A stretch of 64,000 bases of DNA from Pseudomonas vancouverensis (GCF_004348895.1 NZ_RRZK01000007.1:186001-250000); one strand, 5' to 3'; numbered from the stretch's first letter, positions 1-11,740 are shown. Notes: generated from the letters alone by a model not told the origin. Numbers and translations are program-made.

Positions 1-1226
1 ACGCCGTAGTACATGTAGTTGCCGCTGGCGTCTTCAGCAGTCACGCCTTTGCAGCCTTTCCACAGGGTCAGGTTGGAACCGGCGAGGTCAGCCGAACCGC
101 CGAGGAACTCAGGCAGCAACGGGCCGAAGGCGTTCAGGGTGTTCTGGCTGGCTTTACGGCTGGCGATGGTTTCGCCCTTGGCCGCCACTTCAGCGATATA
201 GGCCGAGGCTTTTTCGCTGAAATCGGCCGGCAGGTCACCGCTCAGACGACGGATCAGCTCGTTGGCTTCGGTCGGGAACGCGGCGGAGTAGGCAGCGAAA
301 CGCTGGTCCCACTCGGCTTCGGCGGCGCGGCCTTTTTCCTTGGCATCCCACTCGGCGTAGATGTCGGCCGGGATTTCGAACGGACCGTAGTTCCAGTTCA
401 GCGCCTGGCGGGTCAGGGCGATTTCCGCGTCGCCCAGTGGCGCGCCGTGGCAATCTTCCTTGCCCTGCTTGTTCGGCGAACCGAAACCGATGGTGGTCTT
501 GCAGCAGATCAGGGTCGGCAGCGGGCTCTTGCGAGCGGTCTCGATGGCGGTCTTGATCTCTTCCGGGTCGTGACCGTCGACATTGCGGATCACTTGCCAG
601 TTGTAGGACTCGAAACGCTTCGGCGTGTCGTCGGTGAACCAGCCTTCGACTTCGCCGTCGATGGAGATACCGTTGTCATCGTAGAAGGCAATCAGCTTGC
701 CCAGGCCCAAAGTGCCGGCCAGGGAAGCAACCTCGTGGGAAATGCCTTCCATCATGCAGCCATCACCCAGGAAAACGTAGGTGTGGTGGTCGACGATGTC
801 GTGGCCTGGACGGTTGAATTGTGCCGCCAGGACTTTCTCAGCCAAGGCAAAACCCACGGCGTTGGCCAGGCCCTGGCCCAGTGGACCGGTGGTGGTTTCT
901 ACGCCCGGCGTGTAACCAAACTCCGGGTGACCCGGGGTGCGGCTGTGCAGTTGGCGGAATTGCTTCAGGTCATCGATCGACAGGTCGTAGCCGGTCAGGT
1001 GCAGCAGCGAGTAGATCAGCATCGAGCCATGACCGTTGGACAGCACGAAGCGGTCGCGGTCGGCAAAGGATGGATTGCTCGGGTTGTGCTTCAGGTAGTC
1101 ACGCCAAAGTACTTCGGCGATATCCGCCATACCCATAGGGGCACCGGGATGGCCGCTGTTGGCTTTTTGCACGGCATCCATGCTGAGGGCACGAATGGCG
1201 TTGGCACGCTCACGACGGCTAGGCAT
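1..1226 (-). CDS. tkt: Transketolase, 5' part only (cut by the window edge)
   Basis: Transketolase moves two-carbon units between sugar phosphates in the non-oxidative pentose phosphate pathway, using thiamine diphosphate in the cytoplasm. The minus-strand frame is open from ATG at 1226 to the left edge, giving about 408 residues of a family usually near 665. Visible motifs are [12 protein letters not shown] near the N-terminus, [16 protein letters not shown], and the thiamine-diphosphate motif starting [12 protein letters not shown] and ending near [17 protein letters not shown] lies just upstream of the ATG as ribosome binding site. It diverges from the ArsR-type regulator and metK across a 261-bp spacer. 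The pyrimidine-binding and C-terminal domains lie outside the window. Confidence 0.97.
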   Translation of the reverse strand, partial: MPSRRERANAIRALSMDAVQKANSGHPGAPMGMADIAEVLWRDYLKHNPSNPSFADRDRFVLSNGHGSMLIYSLLHLTGYDLSIDDLKQFRQLHSRTPGHPEFGYTPGVETTTGPLGQGLANAVGFALAEKVLAAQFNRPGHDIVDHHTYVFLGDGCMMEGISHEVASLAGTLGLGKLIAFYDDNGISIDGEVEGWFTDDTPKRFESYNWQVIRNVDGHDPEEIKTAIETARKSPLPTLICCKTTIGFGSPNKQGKEDCHGAPLGDAEIALTRQALNWNYGPFEIPADIYAEWDAKEKGRAAEAEWDQRFAAYSAAFPTEANELIRRLSGDLPADFSEKASAYIAEVAAKGETIASRKASQNTLNAFGPLLPEFLGGSADLAGSNLTLWKGCKGVTAEDASGNYMYYG

Positions 1227-1342
1227 CGCTGATCTCCTGGGGACTTGAATAAAACGAAACGGAAAAAAGGCGAGCATTTTCCCTCACCCGGACGCCTCGG
1301 GGCAATGACAGATAGTCATCTGAAGGCGTTTTTCCAACGGAT

Positions 1343-1378
1343 AACGGCGGTTTCAGGTGGTGAAACCTTTCCGCCGTT
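1343..1378. repeat. Inverted repeat in the tkt / regulator spacer
   Basis: AACGGCGG at 1343-1350 pairs with CCGCCGTT at 1371-1378, with a second short repeat (GTTTCA/TGAAAC) inside. It lies about 120 bp upstream of tkt. It could be a hairpin in the tkt leader or an operator; no T-run follows on either strand, so I do not call it a terminator. Confidence 0.4.
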
Positions 1379-1421
1379 CGTTTGTAGAGTTAACCATCCC
1401 GTGAGAAGTGCCATCTATCGT

Positions 1422-1447
1422 GCAATATCAAAACTTTTTGATATTGC
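1422..1447. promoter_or_regulatory. Perfect 26-bp palindrome, probable operator of the SahR-like regulator
   Basis: GCAATATCAAAA (1422-1433), a CT centre, then TTTTGATATTGC (1436-1447): twelve of twelve positions match as an inverted repeat. It ends 40 bp before the start of the ArsR-family gene and upstream of a plausible promoter (TTGCGA 1450-1455, 17-bp spacer, TAGACT 1473-1478). ArsR-family dimers bind AT-rich palindromes near their own promoters, so autoregulation is the natural reading. The binding itself is inferred. Confidence 0.65.
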
Positions 1448-1487
1448 CCTTGCGATGCTTTCGAGCCGTGACTAGACTGCCGGCCTT

Positions 1488-2483
1488 ATGAATTTACGCG
1501 TGCCTTCCATTCAGCATGATGATTGCGATGAGCTGGCGGCCTTGTGCAAGGCCGGTGGCGATCCGCTGCGTCTGAATGTATTGCGCGCACTGGCCAACGA
1601 CTCGTTTGGCGTGCTGGAACTGGCGCAGATTTTCGGTATCGGCCAGTCGGGCATGAGTCACCACTTGAAGGTACTGGCCCAGGCCGACCTGGTAGCGACC
1701 CGCCGCGAAGGCAATGCGATTTTCTATCGCCGCGCCCTGCCCCACACCGAGCTGCTCGGCGGCAAACTGCATGCCGCGCTGCTCGATGAAGTGGACAACC
1801 TGACCCTGCCGGCTGACGTGCAAGCGCGCATCGCCCAGGTTCATGGGCAGCGTGAAGCCGCCAGTCAAGACTTTTTCTCACGGGTCGCGGAAAAATTTCG
1901 CGCCCAGCAAGACCTGATCGCCGGCCTGCCACAGTACGGTGACAGCGTGGCGGCACTGCTCGACAAGCTCAGCTTCGGTAAAGAGGCTACGGCCATTGAA
2001 GTCGGCCCCGGTGACGGCGCCTTCCTGCCGGAACTGGCCCGCCGCTTCAGCCAGGTCACGGCGCTGGACAACAGCCAGGCGATGCTCGAACTGGCGCGCC
2101 AGGTCTGCGAACGCGACCAGCTGACTAATGTCAGCCTGCAACTGGCCGATGCATTGAACGGCGTCAGCCTCAAGGCCGACTGCGTCGTACTGAACATGGT
2201 GCTGCACCACTTCGCCGCACCGGCCGATGCGCTCAGGCACATGGCCCACTTGCTGCAACCGGGCGGTAGCCTGTTAGTGACAGAGTTATGTAGCCACAAC
2301 CAGAGTTGGGCCAAGGAGGCCTGCGGTGATCTCTGGCTGGGGTTTGAACAGGACGATTTGGCCCGTTGGGCCACCGCTGCGGGACTCGTTCCCGGGGAAA
2401 GCCTTTATGTAGGCTTACGCAATGGTTTCCAGATCCAGGTCCGCCACTTTCAGCGACCGGCTGGCGACACTCACCATCGGTAA
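1488..2483 (+). CDS. ArsR-family regulator fused to a SAM-dependent methyltransferase-like domain (SahR-like)
   Basis: The 331-residue protein has an ArsR-type winged helix at about residues 15-95 (recognition segment near IGQSGMSHHLKVL and a wing near REGNAIFYRR). A class I methyltransferase fold follows from about 140, with motif I AIEVGPGDGAFLPEL. The cysteine metal site of classical ArsR/SmtB sensors (ELCVC-type) is absent; the matching segment reads FGVLELAQIFG. This architecture and the position next to metK match SahR, the S-adenosylhomocysteine-responsive regulator of methionine-cycle genes in Proteobacteria. I infer that the methyltransferase domain senses SAH or SAM rather than acting as an enzyme. 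metK begins 18 bp after the stop, so the two are probably one operon. There is no Shine-Dalgarno before ATG 1488, and the likely promoter puts the transcript start within a few bases of it. Confidence 0.88.
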   Translation: MNLRVPSIQHDDCDELAALCKAGGDPLRLNVLRALANDSFGVLELAQIFGIGQSGMSHHLKVLAQADLVATRREGNAIFYRRALPHTELLGGKLHAALLDEVDNLTLPADVQARIAQVHGQREAASQDFFSRVAEKFRAQQDLIAGLPQYGDSVAALLDKLSFGKEATAIEVGPGDGAFLPELARRFSQVTALDNSQAMLELARQVCERDQLTNVSLQLADALNGVSLKADCVVLNMVLHHFAAPADALRHMAHLLQPGGSLLVTELCSHNQSWAKEACGDLWLGFEQDDLARWATAAGLVPGESLYVGLRNGFQIQVRHFQRPAGDTHHR

Positions 2484-2501
2484 ATTCAGGAAAACATCGA
2501 G

Positions 2502-3692
<1,191 letters not shown>

Positions 3693-3712
3693 GCCTTCCC
3701 CGCGACACCCGA

Positions 3713-3746
3713 AGCCCCGCACGGCGCAAGCCTTGCGGGGCTTTTT
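3713..3746 (+). terminator. Intrinsic terminator after metK
   Basis: AGCCCCGC (3713-3720) pairs with GCGGGGCT (3735-3742), followed by a T-run. It sits 20 bp after the metK stop. Confidence 0.9.
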
Positions 3747-3841
3747 GTTGGCCCGCGTTCGGGACAGCACCTTCCCTGCTCGCGAAGAGGCCAGCGGAAA
3801 TGCCCGGTAAAACTCCCTCGACTGACGCCATCCGATCCTGA

Positions 3842-5560
<1,719 letters not shown>

Positions 5561-5649
5561 CCAGCGCCGACCGGGAACCCCAGGTGGGTCGCGAGCTCAA
5601 ACATCCCAGCGCCTTTTTGACCCGCATGCCTTCCTGATATGGAGCTTTT

Positions 5650-6045
5650 ATGAAATTTCTTTCACCGCTCGCCCTGCTGACCCTTTGCAGTGTGTTGGCT
5701 GCTCCCGTGATGGCTGACGAGGAGGCACCGGGCTTGACCGGTTGTGCCGCCAAGAAACAAGGCATCATCAACCAGATCGAACTGGCCAAGGCCCACGGCA
5801 ACGCCGAGCAACAGGCGGGTCTGGAAAAAGCCCTGAGCGAAGTCACGGCGAACTGCACTGACGCGTCGCTGCAGAAAGAACGGGAAAACAAGGTGCTCGA
5901 CGCCCGGCACGAAGTCAGCCAGCGTCAGGCGGATCTGGACAAGGCCATGAAAAAAGGCGATCCGGACAAGATCAACAAACGCAAAGACAAACTCGCCGAG
6001 GCCCGCAAGGAATTGCAGGACGCGCTGGATGAGCTGGATAAGTAA
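5650..6045 (+). CDS. DUF1090 family periplasmic protein (YqjC-like)
   Basis: A 131-residue protein with a signal peptide cleaved near APVMA|DEE, two cysteines (GCAAKK and ANCTD) spaced as in the DUF1090 family, and a highly charged helical C-terminal half (about residues 75-131) likely to form a coiled coil. GGAG precedes ATG 5650. The family is exported and of unknown function; the E. coli member is YqjC. It may share a transcript with ligB, although the 89-bp gap leaves room for its own promoter. Confidence 0.87.
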   Translation: MKFLSPLALLTLCSVLAAPVMADEEAPGLTGCAAKKQGIINQIELAKAHGNAEQQAGLEKALSEVTANCTDASLQKERENKVLDARHEVSQRQADLDKAMKKGDPDKINKRKDKLAEARKELQDALDELDK

Positions 6046-6085
6046 GAACAGGTGACGGGCAGAAGTCTTTGGCGCCACCGAAGCA

Positions 6086-6112
6086 GCCATCGCGAGCAAG
6101 CTCGCTCCTGCA
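6086..6112. repeat. REP element, class A (single copy)
   Basis: Palindromic core CGCGAGCAAGCTCGC with flanking GCCAT and CTCCTGCA, between the convergent DUF1090 and cytochrome c' genes. It belongs to the same family as the elements at 11555, 13911, 23121, 23911, 24726, 43448, 54371 and 58913. Confidence 0.85.
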
Positions 6113-6154
6113 GGTCATCAACTCACCTGTCGGAACGAGACTGCTCCGGGCACA

Positions 6155-6604
6155 TCAATGATCCCGAAACGCCTTGTGACAGGCACTGCAAGCGTCTTCG
6201 ACTTTCTGCACCGCCGGCCCCAGGTTGCTGGCCTTGTAGGGCTGAACCTGACTGGCAATCACCAGTTCACCAGTGGCCGACTCAAGGTCCTTGGCCATGC
6301 CCTGGAAGCGAGCCTGCTGCTCCCAGACGTCGCTCTTGGCGCTGGTGTGATCTTCTTCGCGCACTTGCGGGAAGTGCTTCCACGGCTCATGGGACAGCGC
6401 ATCAAGCTTCACCGCGCCCTCGGCGAACTTCGGACCGTCGAAAGGAATGCGACCCCGTAACATGCCGCCCAGATCTTCACCGGTCTTGAGCATCTGCTTG
6501 AAAATAGCCTTTCGCTGTCCAAGTGGGGAGTTAGGATCGATACCGCCACAGGCGGTGAGTGTCAGGCAGGCCAGCAATACAACAGAAAGTCTTTTGAGAG
6601 TCAT
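6155..6604 (-). CDS. Cytochrome c' / c556 family lipoprotein
   Basis: A 149-residue protein with a lipoprotein signal (LLACLTLTAC, lipid cysteine at residue 19) and one C-terminal haem-binding CSACH motif, the arrangement of class II cytochromes c (four-helix bundle, haem site near the C-terminus). It would be anchored in the periplasm and attached to haem c by the Ccm system. The partner and electron route cannot be read from this locus. It converges with the DUF1090 gene and diverges from mltA, with 127 bp between the two starts. Confidence 0.9.
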   Translation of the reverse strand: MTLKRLSVVLLACLTLTACGGIDPNSPLGQRKAIFKQMLKTGEDLGGMLRGRIPFDGPKFAEGAVKLDALSHEPWKHFPQVREEDHTSAKSDVWEQQARFQGMAKDLESATGELVIASQVQPYKASNLGPAVQKVEDACSACHKAFRDH

Positions 6605-6731
6605 GGTGGCTTCAGGTCGCGGAAAACGACGGCCAGTATCCCCGCCTCATGGGCAAAGACCAATACCCCTATGATCAATACGGGTTGCCATTTACATGAA
6701 ACTTTTCGGCAACCGGCAAAGGAAACAATTG

Positions 6732-7916
6732 ATGAACAGCCGTTTCAAGGCATGGCGACACAGCCTGGCCTGGACCCTGCCCATGGTAGCCCTGCTCGCA
6801 GGCTGCACCGGTGGCGACAACAACAAGCCGAAAACCCACGCCCTGGCCACTTACTCAAGTGCGACCTGGGAAGCATTGCCAGCGGTGTCCGACACCGACC
6901 TGGTGGCCGGTTTCGGCTCGTGGCGCAGCGCATGCACGCGACTCAAGGCCGACCCGGTCTGGGGCGCGACCTGCGCGGCGGCGGCCAATGTGCCGCAGAC
7001 CGCCAGCGACATTCGTGGCTTTCTCAAGCAGAACCTCGACGTCTATGGCTTGCGCGCGGCCGACAACAAGGCTGACGGCTTGATCACCGGCTACTACGAG
7101 CCGGTCTATCCCGGCAGCCTGACCCAGACCAGCGTCGCCAACGTGCCGGTGTATGGCGTTCCCGAAGACATGATCATTGTCTCCCTCGACAGCCTCTACC
7201 CGGAACTCAAGGGCAAACGCTTGCGTGGCCGCCTCGAAGGTCGCGTGCTCAAGCCATACGACGACGCCGCCACCATCGAGAGCAAAGGCGTCAAGGCACC
7301 GGTCGTGGCCTGGCTGACCGACCCGATGAACCTGCAGTTCCTGCAGATCCAGGGCTCGGGCCGTATACAGCTCGACAACGGCCGTCAGTTGCGCATCGCC
7401 TATGCCGACCAGAACGGTCATCCCTATCGGCCGATCGGTCGCTGGCTGGTGGAACAGGGCGAGTTGAAGAAAGAAGACGTGACCATGGGCGCGATCAGCG
7501 ACTGGGCCAAGGCCAACCCGACACGCATTCCGGAACTGCTCGGCAGCAACCCGAGCTACGTATTTTTCACCCGCAACCCGGACAGCAACGAAGGCCCGCG
7601 TGGCTCGCTGAACGTGCCGCTGACTGCGGGTTACAGCGCAGCGGTGGATCGCAAGGTGATTCCGTTGGGTAGCCTGTTGTGGTTGTCGACCACCAAGCCG
7701 GATGGCACGGCGCTGGTGCGCCCGGTGGCAGCACAGGATACCGGTGGTGCAATCACAGGCGAAGTGCGTGCCGACCTGTTCTGGGGCACCGGCGATGCCG
7801 CCGGGAAACTGGCCGGGGACATGAAGCAGCAGGGACAGATCTGGATGCTCTGGCCGAAGGGTGCTGCGCTGCCACAAGTGCCGCAGGTGGCGGACGCGCA
7901 GAAGACCACCCCGTAA
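6732..7916 (+). CDS. mltA: Membrane-bound lytic murein transglycosylase A
   Basis: MltA cleaves the glycan backbone of peptidoglycan to form 1,6-anhydro ends from the inner face of the outer membrane. The protein has a lipobox (LLAGC) after a basic start, an MltA domain with GLITGYYEPVYPG and FLQIQGSGRIQL, and a C-terminal 3D domain with AAQDTGGAITGEVRADLFWG carrying the catalytic aspartate region. I chose ATG 6732 because AAAGGA stands 8 bp upstream and the signal sequence then begins naturally; an in-frame ATG at 6696 would add 12 residues without a good ribosome site. Length 394 residues, somewhat longer than in E. coli. Confidence 0.95.
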   Translation: MNSRFKAWRHSLAWTLPMVALLAGCTGGDNNKPKTHALATYSSATWEALPAVSDTDLVAGFGSWRSACTRLKADPVWGATCAAAANVPQTASDIRGFLKQNLDVYGLRAADNKADGLITGYYEPVYPGSLTQTSVANVPVYGVPEDMIIVSLDSLYPELKGKRLRGRLEGRVLKPYDDAATIESKGVKAPVVAWLTDPMNLQFLQIQGSGRIQLDNGRQLRIAYADQNGHPYRPIGRWLVEQGELKKEDVTMGAISDWAKANPTRIPELLGSNPSYVFFTRNPDSNEGPRGSLNVPLTAGYSAAVDRKVIPLGSLLWLSTTKPDGTALVRPVAAQDTGGAITGEVRADLFWGTGDAAGKLAGDMKQQGQIWMLWPKGAALPQVPQVADAQKTTP

Positions 7917-7922
7917 GTACCA

Positions 7923-7966
7923 AAATCTGCAGGAGCCACCCGCAGCAAACCGGCTCCTGCAGATTT
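7923..7966. terminator. Bidirectional terminator-like hairpin between mltA and the MAPEG gene
   Basis: AAATCTGCAGGAGCC (7923-7937) is the exact reverse complement of GGCTCCTGCAGATTT (7952-7966), with a 14-base loop. It sits between two convergent genes and could stop transcription from both sides. The GGAGCC/GGCTCC core resembles the local REP families. Confidence 0.75.
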
Positions 7967-7971
7967 ACCCG

Positions 7972-8355
7972 TCAGGCAGACACCACAAAGAAACTCACGA
8001 TCAGGCCCATCCCGACAAACCACACCAGCGAGCGCAGTGTCGCCCAGTCTGCCAGGTAGCAAATGATGTAGAGCAGGCGGCTGGTGATGAACAGCACCGC
8101 CAGCACGTTGACCGTCACCAGTTGGGCAGTACCGACCAGATGCGCGACGATCACCGCAGCGGCGAACGCCGGGGTCACTTCGAAACCATTGAGTTGCGCC
8201 GCATGCGCGCGCCGGCCCAAGCCATTCAAGGACTCCAGAAAGTCCCGCGGATCATGGTTGTCTCTCAGCCGATAACCGCCAACGGCCTTGGCAATGCCCG
8301 TGCACAGATAGGGCAGAAAAATCGCGATCAAAACGCACCACAGAGCAATCGTCAT
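7972..8355 (-). CDS. MAPEG family membrane protein
   Basis: A 127-residue protein of about four transmembrane helices with the MAPEG-family segments RDNHDPRDFLESLNGLGRRA (loop after the first helix) and LNGFEVTPAFAAAVIVAH. MAPEG proteins include eukaryotic glutathione transferases and leukotriene synthases; the bacterial members are mostly uncharacterised. It starts at ATG 8355 with GGGATG-type spacing and lies 14 bp downstream of the EamA transporter, so they probably share a transcript. Confidence 0.88.
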   Translation of the reverse strand: MTIALWCVLIAIFLPYLCTGIAKAVGGYRLRDNHDPRDFLESLNGLGRRAHAAQLNGFEVTPAFAAAVIVAHLVGTAQLVTVNVLAVLFITSRLLYIICYLADWATLRSLVWFVGMGLIVSFFVVSA

Positions 8356-8369
8356 AAGTCATCCCTTGT

Positions 8370-9203
8370 TCAGAATTTCATCACCAGCATGCCGATCAAT
8401 ACCAGTCCACAAGCTAAGAGCCGGGGCCGGCCAAAAGGTTCTTTCAGGTAACGCATGCCAAACAGCACCACCAGGATGACGCTGATTTCACGCAGCGCCG
8501 CCGCCTCGGCGATCGAGCCCAACTGCATCGCCCACAGCACCAGAGCGTAGCTGAACAACACGCAGAATCCGACGGCCAGGCCCAATCGCCATTGCTCACG
8601 CCAGAACAGCATGAACGCCGGCCGTTTACGCACCAGCGCCAACAACGGGAATGGCCAGGCGCTGAGCAGCGTAACCCAGACCAGGTAGTCCAATGGATGC
8701 GACCAGCGCCGCAGCGCCTGGCCATCGATGTAGGTGTAGCAACCGATACACAGGCCGATCAACGCCACCACCGGCAGCATCGACCAGGGAAGACGCGCAC
8801 CGCCCCCACCCTGCCAGAGCAGACACAACATGCCGAACGGGATCAGCAGAATGCCGAAGATCTGCTGATCGGTCAGCACTTCGCCGGCGAAGATCAGCGT
8901 CAACGCCAGCACCACCAAGGGGGAAAGGCCACGCATCAACGGATACACCAGCCCGAGATCACCCACTCGATAGGCCTGGATCAACAAATAGCGATAAAGC
9001 AATTCGAACGCTGCCGATGCCAGTATCCACGGCCAGATTTCAATCGGTGGCAGCGTCACGAACGGGTACAGGACCGCGCCAAACAGCAGCGCCACGCTGT
9101 CCATGCAGGCCACCACCAGCAAACGCTCGGCGCTGAACTTGATCAGGGTATTCCACGCGGCGTGCAACAGCGCCGCCATCAACACCAATGCCGTCGCAAG
9201 CAC
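8370..9203 (-). CDS. EamA/DMT-superfamily transporter
   Basis: The 277-residue protein carries about ten hydrophobic helices in two EamA halves (around residues 1-135 and 145-277), typical of drug/metabolite transporters of the inner membrane. The start is GTG at 9203, with AAGGAG seven bases before it. No substrate can be assigned from the sequence. It is followed closely by the MAPEG gene. Confidence 0.88.
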   Translation of the reverse strand: MLATALVLMAALLHAAWNTLIKFSAERLLVVACMDSVALLFGAVLYPFVTLPPIEIWPWILASAAFELLYRYLLIQAYRVGDLGLVYPLMRGLSPLVVLALTLIFAGEVLTDQQIFGILLIPFGMLCLLWQGGGGARLPWSMLPVVALIGLCIGCYTYIDGQALRRWSHPLDYLVWVTLLSAWPFPLLALVRKRPAFMLFWREQWRLGLAVGFCVLFSYALVLWAMQLGSIAEAAALREISVILVVLFGMRYLKEPFGRPRLLACGLVLIGMLVMKF

Positions 9204-9425
9204 GGCCTACTCCTTTTTATGGTTTTTCACGCCCACGACCAATCCACGCAGAGAATTGATTCGCCATATTTCAGCGTCTGTTTATACTGCAACCGACCAC
9301 GCCGCACTCAGTTGCGCACAGACCAATTCCAATAAAAACCCTGCCCGGTCCGCTCTCGCCAAGAACGGACATCGGCCTGCGTATGCCTGATCACAGCGTC
9401 AAGACTACCGACAGAGACCTTGCGC

Positions 9426-10595
9426 ATGCCACTCGCTTTGCTTGCCCTTGCTGTTGCCGCCTTCGGCATCGGCACCACCGAATTCGTCATCATGGGCCTG
9501 TTGCCCGATGTCGCCCGCGACCTTGGTGTCAGCATTCCTGACGCCGGCCTGCTGATTACCGGTTACGCGTTGGGCGTGGTATTCGGTGCGCCGATTCTCG
9601 CCATCGGCACCACCAACATGCCACGCAGGGCCACGCTGCTGGGCATGACCCTGATGTTCATCCTCGGCAACATGCTCTGCGCCCTGGCCCCGAACTACGC
9701 GACGTTGATGGCCGCGCGGGTGGTCACCGCTCTATGCCATGGGGCGTTCTTCGGCATCGGCTCGGTGGTGGCGGCCGGGCTGGTCGCGCCAAACAAACGC
9801 GCCCAGGCCATTGCCATGATGTTCACCGGCCTGACCCTGGCCAACGTGCTCGGTGTGCCGCTGGGTACCGCGCTCGGGCAGTACGCCGGCTGGCGTTCAA
9901 CGTTCTGGGCGGTGTCGGTGATCGGTGTGATTGCCGCGCTCGCCCAATGGTGGTGGCTGCCGAAGAACATCGCGATGGACAAAGCCAACCTGGCCAGCGA
10001 GTTCAAAGTGTTGGGAAAGGTCAACGTGCTGCTGGCACTGGGCATGAGTGTGCTGGCCTCGACCAGCCTGTTTAGCGTGTTTACCTACATCGCACCGATC
10101 CTGCAGGACATCACTGGTGTCAGCCCCCACGGCGTGACCCTAATGTTGCTGCTGTTCGGTACCGGCTTGACCGCGGGCAGCATGCTCGGCGGGCGCCTGG
10201 CGGACAGCCGCTTGTTGCCATCGCTGGTAGGCATGGCCCTGGCGGTGGTGTTGGTGCTGGCTGCGTTCACTCAAACCAGCCACTCGGTGATCCCGGCAGC
10301 AATCACGCTGGTGCTGTGGGGCACGTTTGCTTTCGCCCTGTGCCCGATCCTGCAGTTGTTGATCATCGATCAGGCCCACGAAGCGCCGAACCTGGGCTCG
10401 ACCCTGAACCAGAGCGCCTTCAACCTGGGCAACGCGGCCGGGGCCTGGATTGGCGGCTTGGTGGTGGCCAGCGGTGCCGACCTGGCGGACCTGCCCTGGA
10501 CCGGCGCACTGGTCAGCGGGTTGACGGTGCTGGCGGCACTGTTTTTCATCTATCGTCAGCGCCGTGCTGCAACCGCGCTTGATCTGGCGGGCTGA
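9426..10595 (+). CDS. MFS efflux transporter (AraJ/YdhP-like)
   Basis: A 12-helix major facilitator of 389 residues from ATG 9426; an in-frame TTG at 9420 would add two residues. The N-terminal stretch AFGIGTTEFVIMGLLPDVA is characteristic of the AraJ/YdhP branch of DHA1 efflux pumps, and ALCHGAFFGIGSVVAA and MFTGLTLANVLGVP also match that branch. Members export sugars, nucleosides or drugs; the substrate here is unknown. Its stop is only 3 bp from the stop of the convergent FNT transporter, with no terminator between them. Confidence 0.9.
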   Translation: MPLALLALAVAAFGIGTTEFVIMGLLPDVARDLGVSIPDAGLLITGYALGVVFGAPILAIGTTNMPRRATLLGMTLMFILGNMLCALAPNYATLMAARVVTALCHGAFFGIGSVVAAGLVAPNKRAQAIAMMFTGLTLANVLGVPLGTALGQYAGWRSTFWAVSVIGVIAALAQWWWLPKNIAMDKANLASEFKVLGKVNVLLALGMSVLASTSLFSVFTYIAPILQDITGVSPHGVTLMLLLFGTGLTAGSMLGGRLADSRLLPSLVGMALAVVLVLAAFTQTSHSVIPAAITLVLWGTFAFALCPILQLLIIDQAHEAPNLGSTLNQSAFNLGNAAGAWIGGLVVASGADLADLPWTGALVSGLTVLAALFFIYRQRRAATALDLAG

Positions 10596-10598
10596 ACA

Positions 10599-11495
10599 TC
10601 AACTGGACGGTTTTTTGAGCTTCTGCGGATCAGGCGCTTCGCTCGGCTCCGCTGACTCTTTCGGCGGGCCGCTTTCACTGCGAATTTGCGCATGGCTGAT
10701 CAAGGCGAAAATGAAACTGCCGCCGATGATGTTCCCCGCCAGTGTGGGCCCGGCAAACACCAGCCAGAAATCCTTCCACGGCAGTTCGCCGGCGAACACC
10801 AGGTAAGACACCTCAGCAGAACCGACGACGATGTGGGTGAAATCCCCCAGGGCCATGAGGTAAGTGATCAGGATGATGATCCACATCTTGGCGCTTTCCA
10901 TGGACGGAATCATCCACACCATGGTCGCGATCATCCACCCGGAAATGATGCCCTTGGCGAACATCTGGCTGGCGTCGTTTTCCATGACTTTGCGGCCGAT
11001 GTCGAGGAAGGCGATGTCGGTCTTGCTGTCGAAGATCGGCAGCTCCAGCATCACGTACGCCACCAGCAAGGTGCCGCAAAGGTTGCCGAACAGCACCACG
11101 GCCCACAACCGCAGCAAACGACCGAAATTGTTCAGGGTTGGCTTGGTCATCACCGGCAACACCGCGGTGAGGGTGTTTTCGGTGAACAGCTGCTGGCGGG
11201 CGAGGATCACGGCGAGAAACCCGGCGCAGTAGCCGAAGCTGGCGACCACCTTGAACCCATCGCCATCCGGCAAGCGCGAGTTGAGCAAGCCCATGCCCAT
11301 CAGCGACAGGCCCATGGTCAGCCCCGCCGCCAGCGCCGACCACCACAACGCGGCAATGCTGCGCTCCAGTTCCTGATCGCCCTGGGTGCGGATGATTTCA
11401 TGCAGGACCGCCGCTCGGGGTGGCTGGCTTTTCTCGACTTCGTGCTCTTCTTTCGCCGAAAGGTTCGGGGTCTTGCCGTCTGGTGCCGAGTTCAT
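10599..11495 (-). CDS. Formate/nitrite transporter family protein (YfdC-like)
   Basis: The 298-residue protein has a charged cytoplasmic N-terminus (about 45 residues) then six hydrophobic helices with FNT-family features: ARQQLFTENTLTAVLP, AVVLFGNLCGTLLVAYV and GDFTHIVVGSAEV. It is closer to the YfdC branch than to FocA or NirC; FNT proteins form pentamers that conduct small monovalent anions. No formate or nitrite enzymes are nearby. No clear Shine-Dalgarno precedes the ATG at 11495, so the start is moderately sure. Confidence 0.88.
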   Translation of the reverse strand: MNSAPDGKTPNLSAKEEHEVEKSQPPRAAVLHEIIRTQGDQELERSIAALWWSALAAGLTMGLSLMGMGLLNSRLPDGDGFKVVASFGYCAGFLAVILARQQLFTENTLTAVLPVMTKPTLNNFGRLLRLWAVVLFGNLCGTLLVAYVMLELPIFDSKTDIAFLDIGRKVMENDASQMFAKGIISGWMIATMVWMIPSMESAKMWIIILITYLMALGDFTHIVVGSAEVSYLVFAGELPWKDFWLVFAGPTLAGNIIGGSFIFALISHAQIRSESGPPKESAEPSEAPDPQKLKKPSS

Positions 11496-11554
11496 GATGT
11501 GCGCAACCGGTGGCGGACTATTTAGCTACGACCTATGCAGCGGGGATTCGGTTC

Positions 11555-11740
11555 TGTAGGAGCGAGCATGCTCGCGATGGTCGTTAACGATAACGATGGG
11601 CACCTGACACCCGGCGGTGTTTTCGAGTCCTTCGTCGGAACGCCGCCCGGAACAAGCTCGCTCCCACATTTGATCTTCAGTGGACACAGAATTAGTGCCC
11701 GAAAGTGATCCCTGGTGGGAGCGAGCTTGCTCGCGATGAA
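11555..11740. repeat. Cluster of class A REP elements
   Basis: Full copies at 11555-11580 and 11714-11740, and an inverted partial copy at 11651-11668. Core GGAGCGAGC-ATGCTCGC. With the FNT promoter region they fill the 258 bp between the FNT start and the thioesterase stop; I see no gene there. Confidence 0.85.

Noticed and set aside
11715..11740. Recurrent peptide start MGASLLAM and the related GSELARDG at several sites (11715, 23121, 53638 region, 58916)
   Set aside because: These are translations of class A REP elements, not a conserved peptide. They create false N-terminal extensions for rsmE and the hemolysin III gene, which I removed by choosing starts with ribosome sites.
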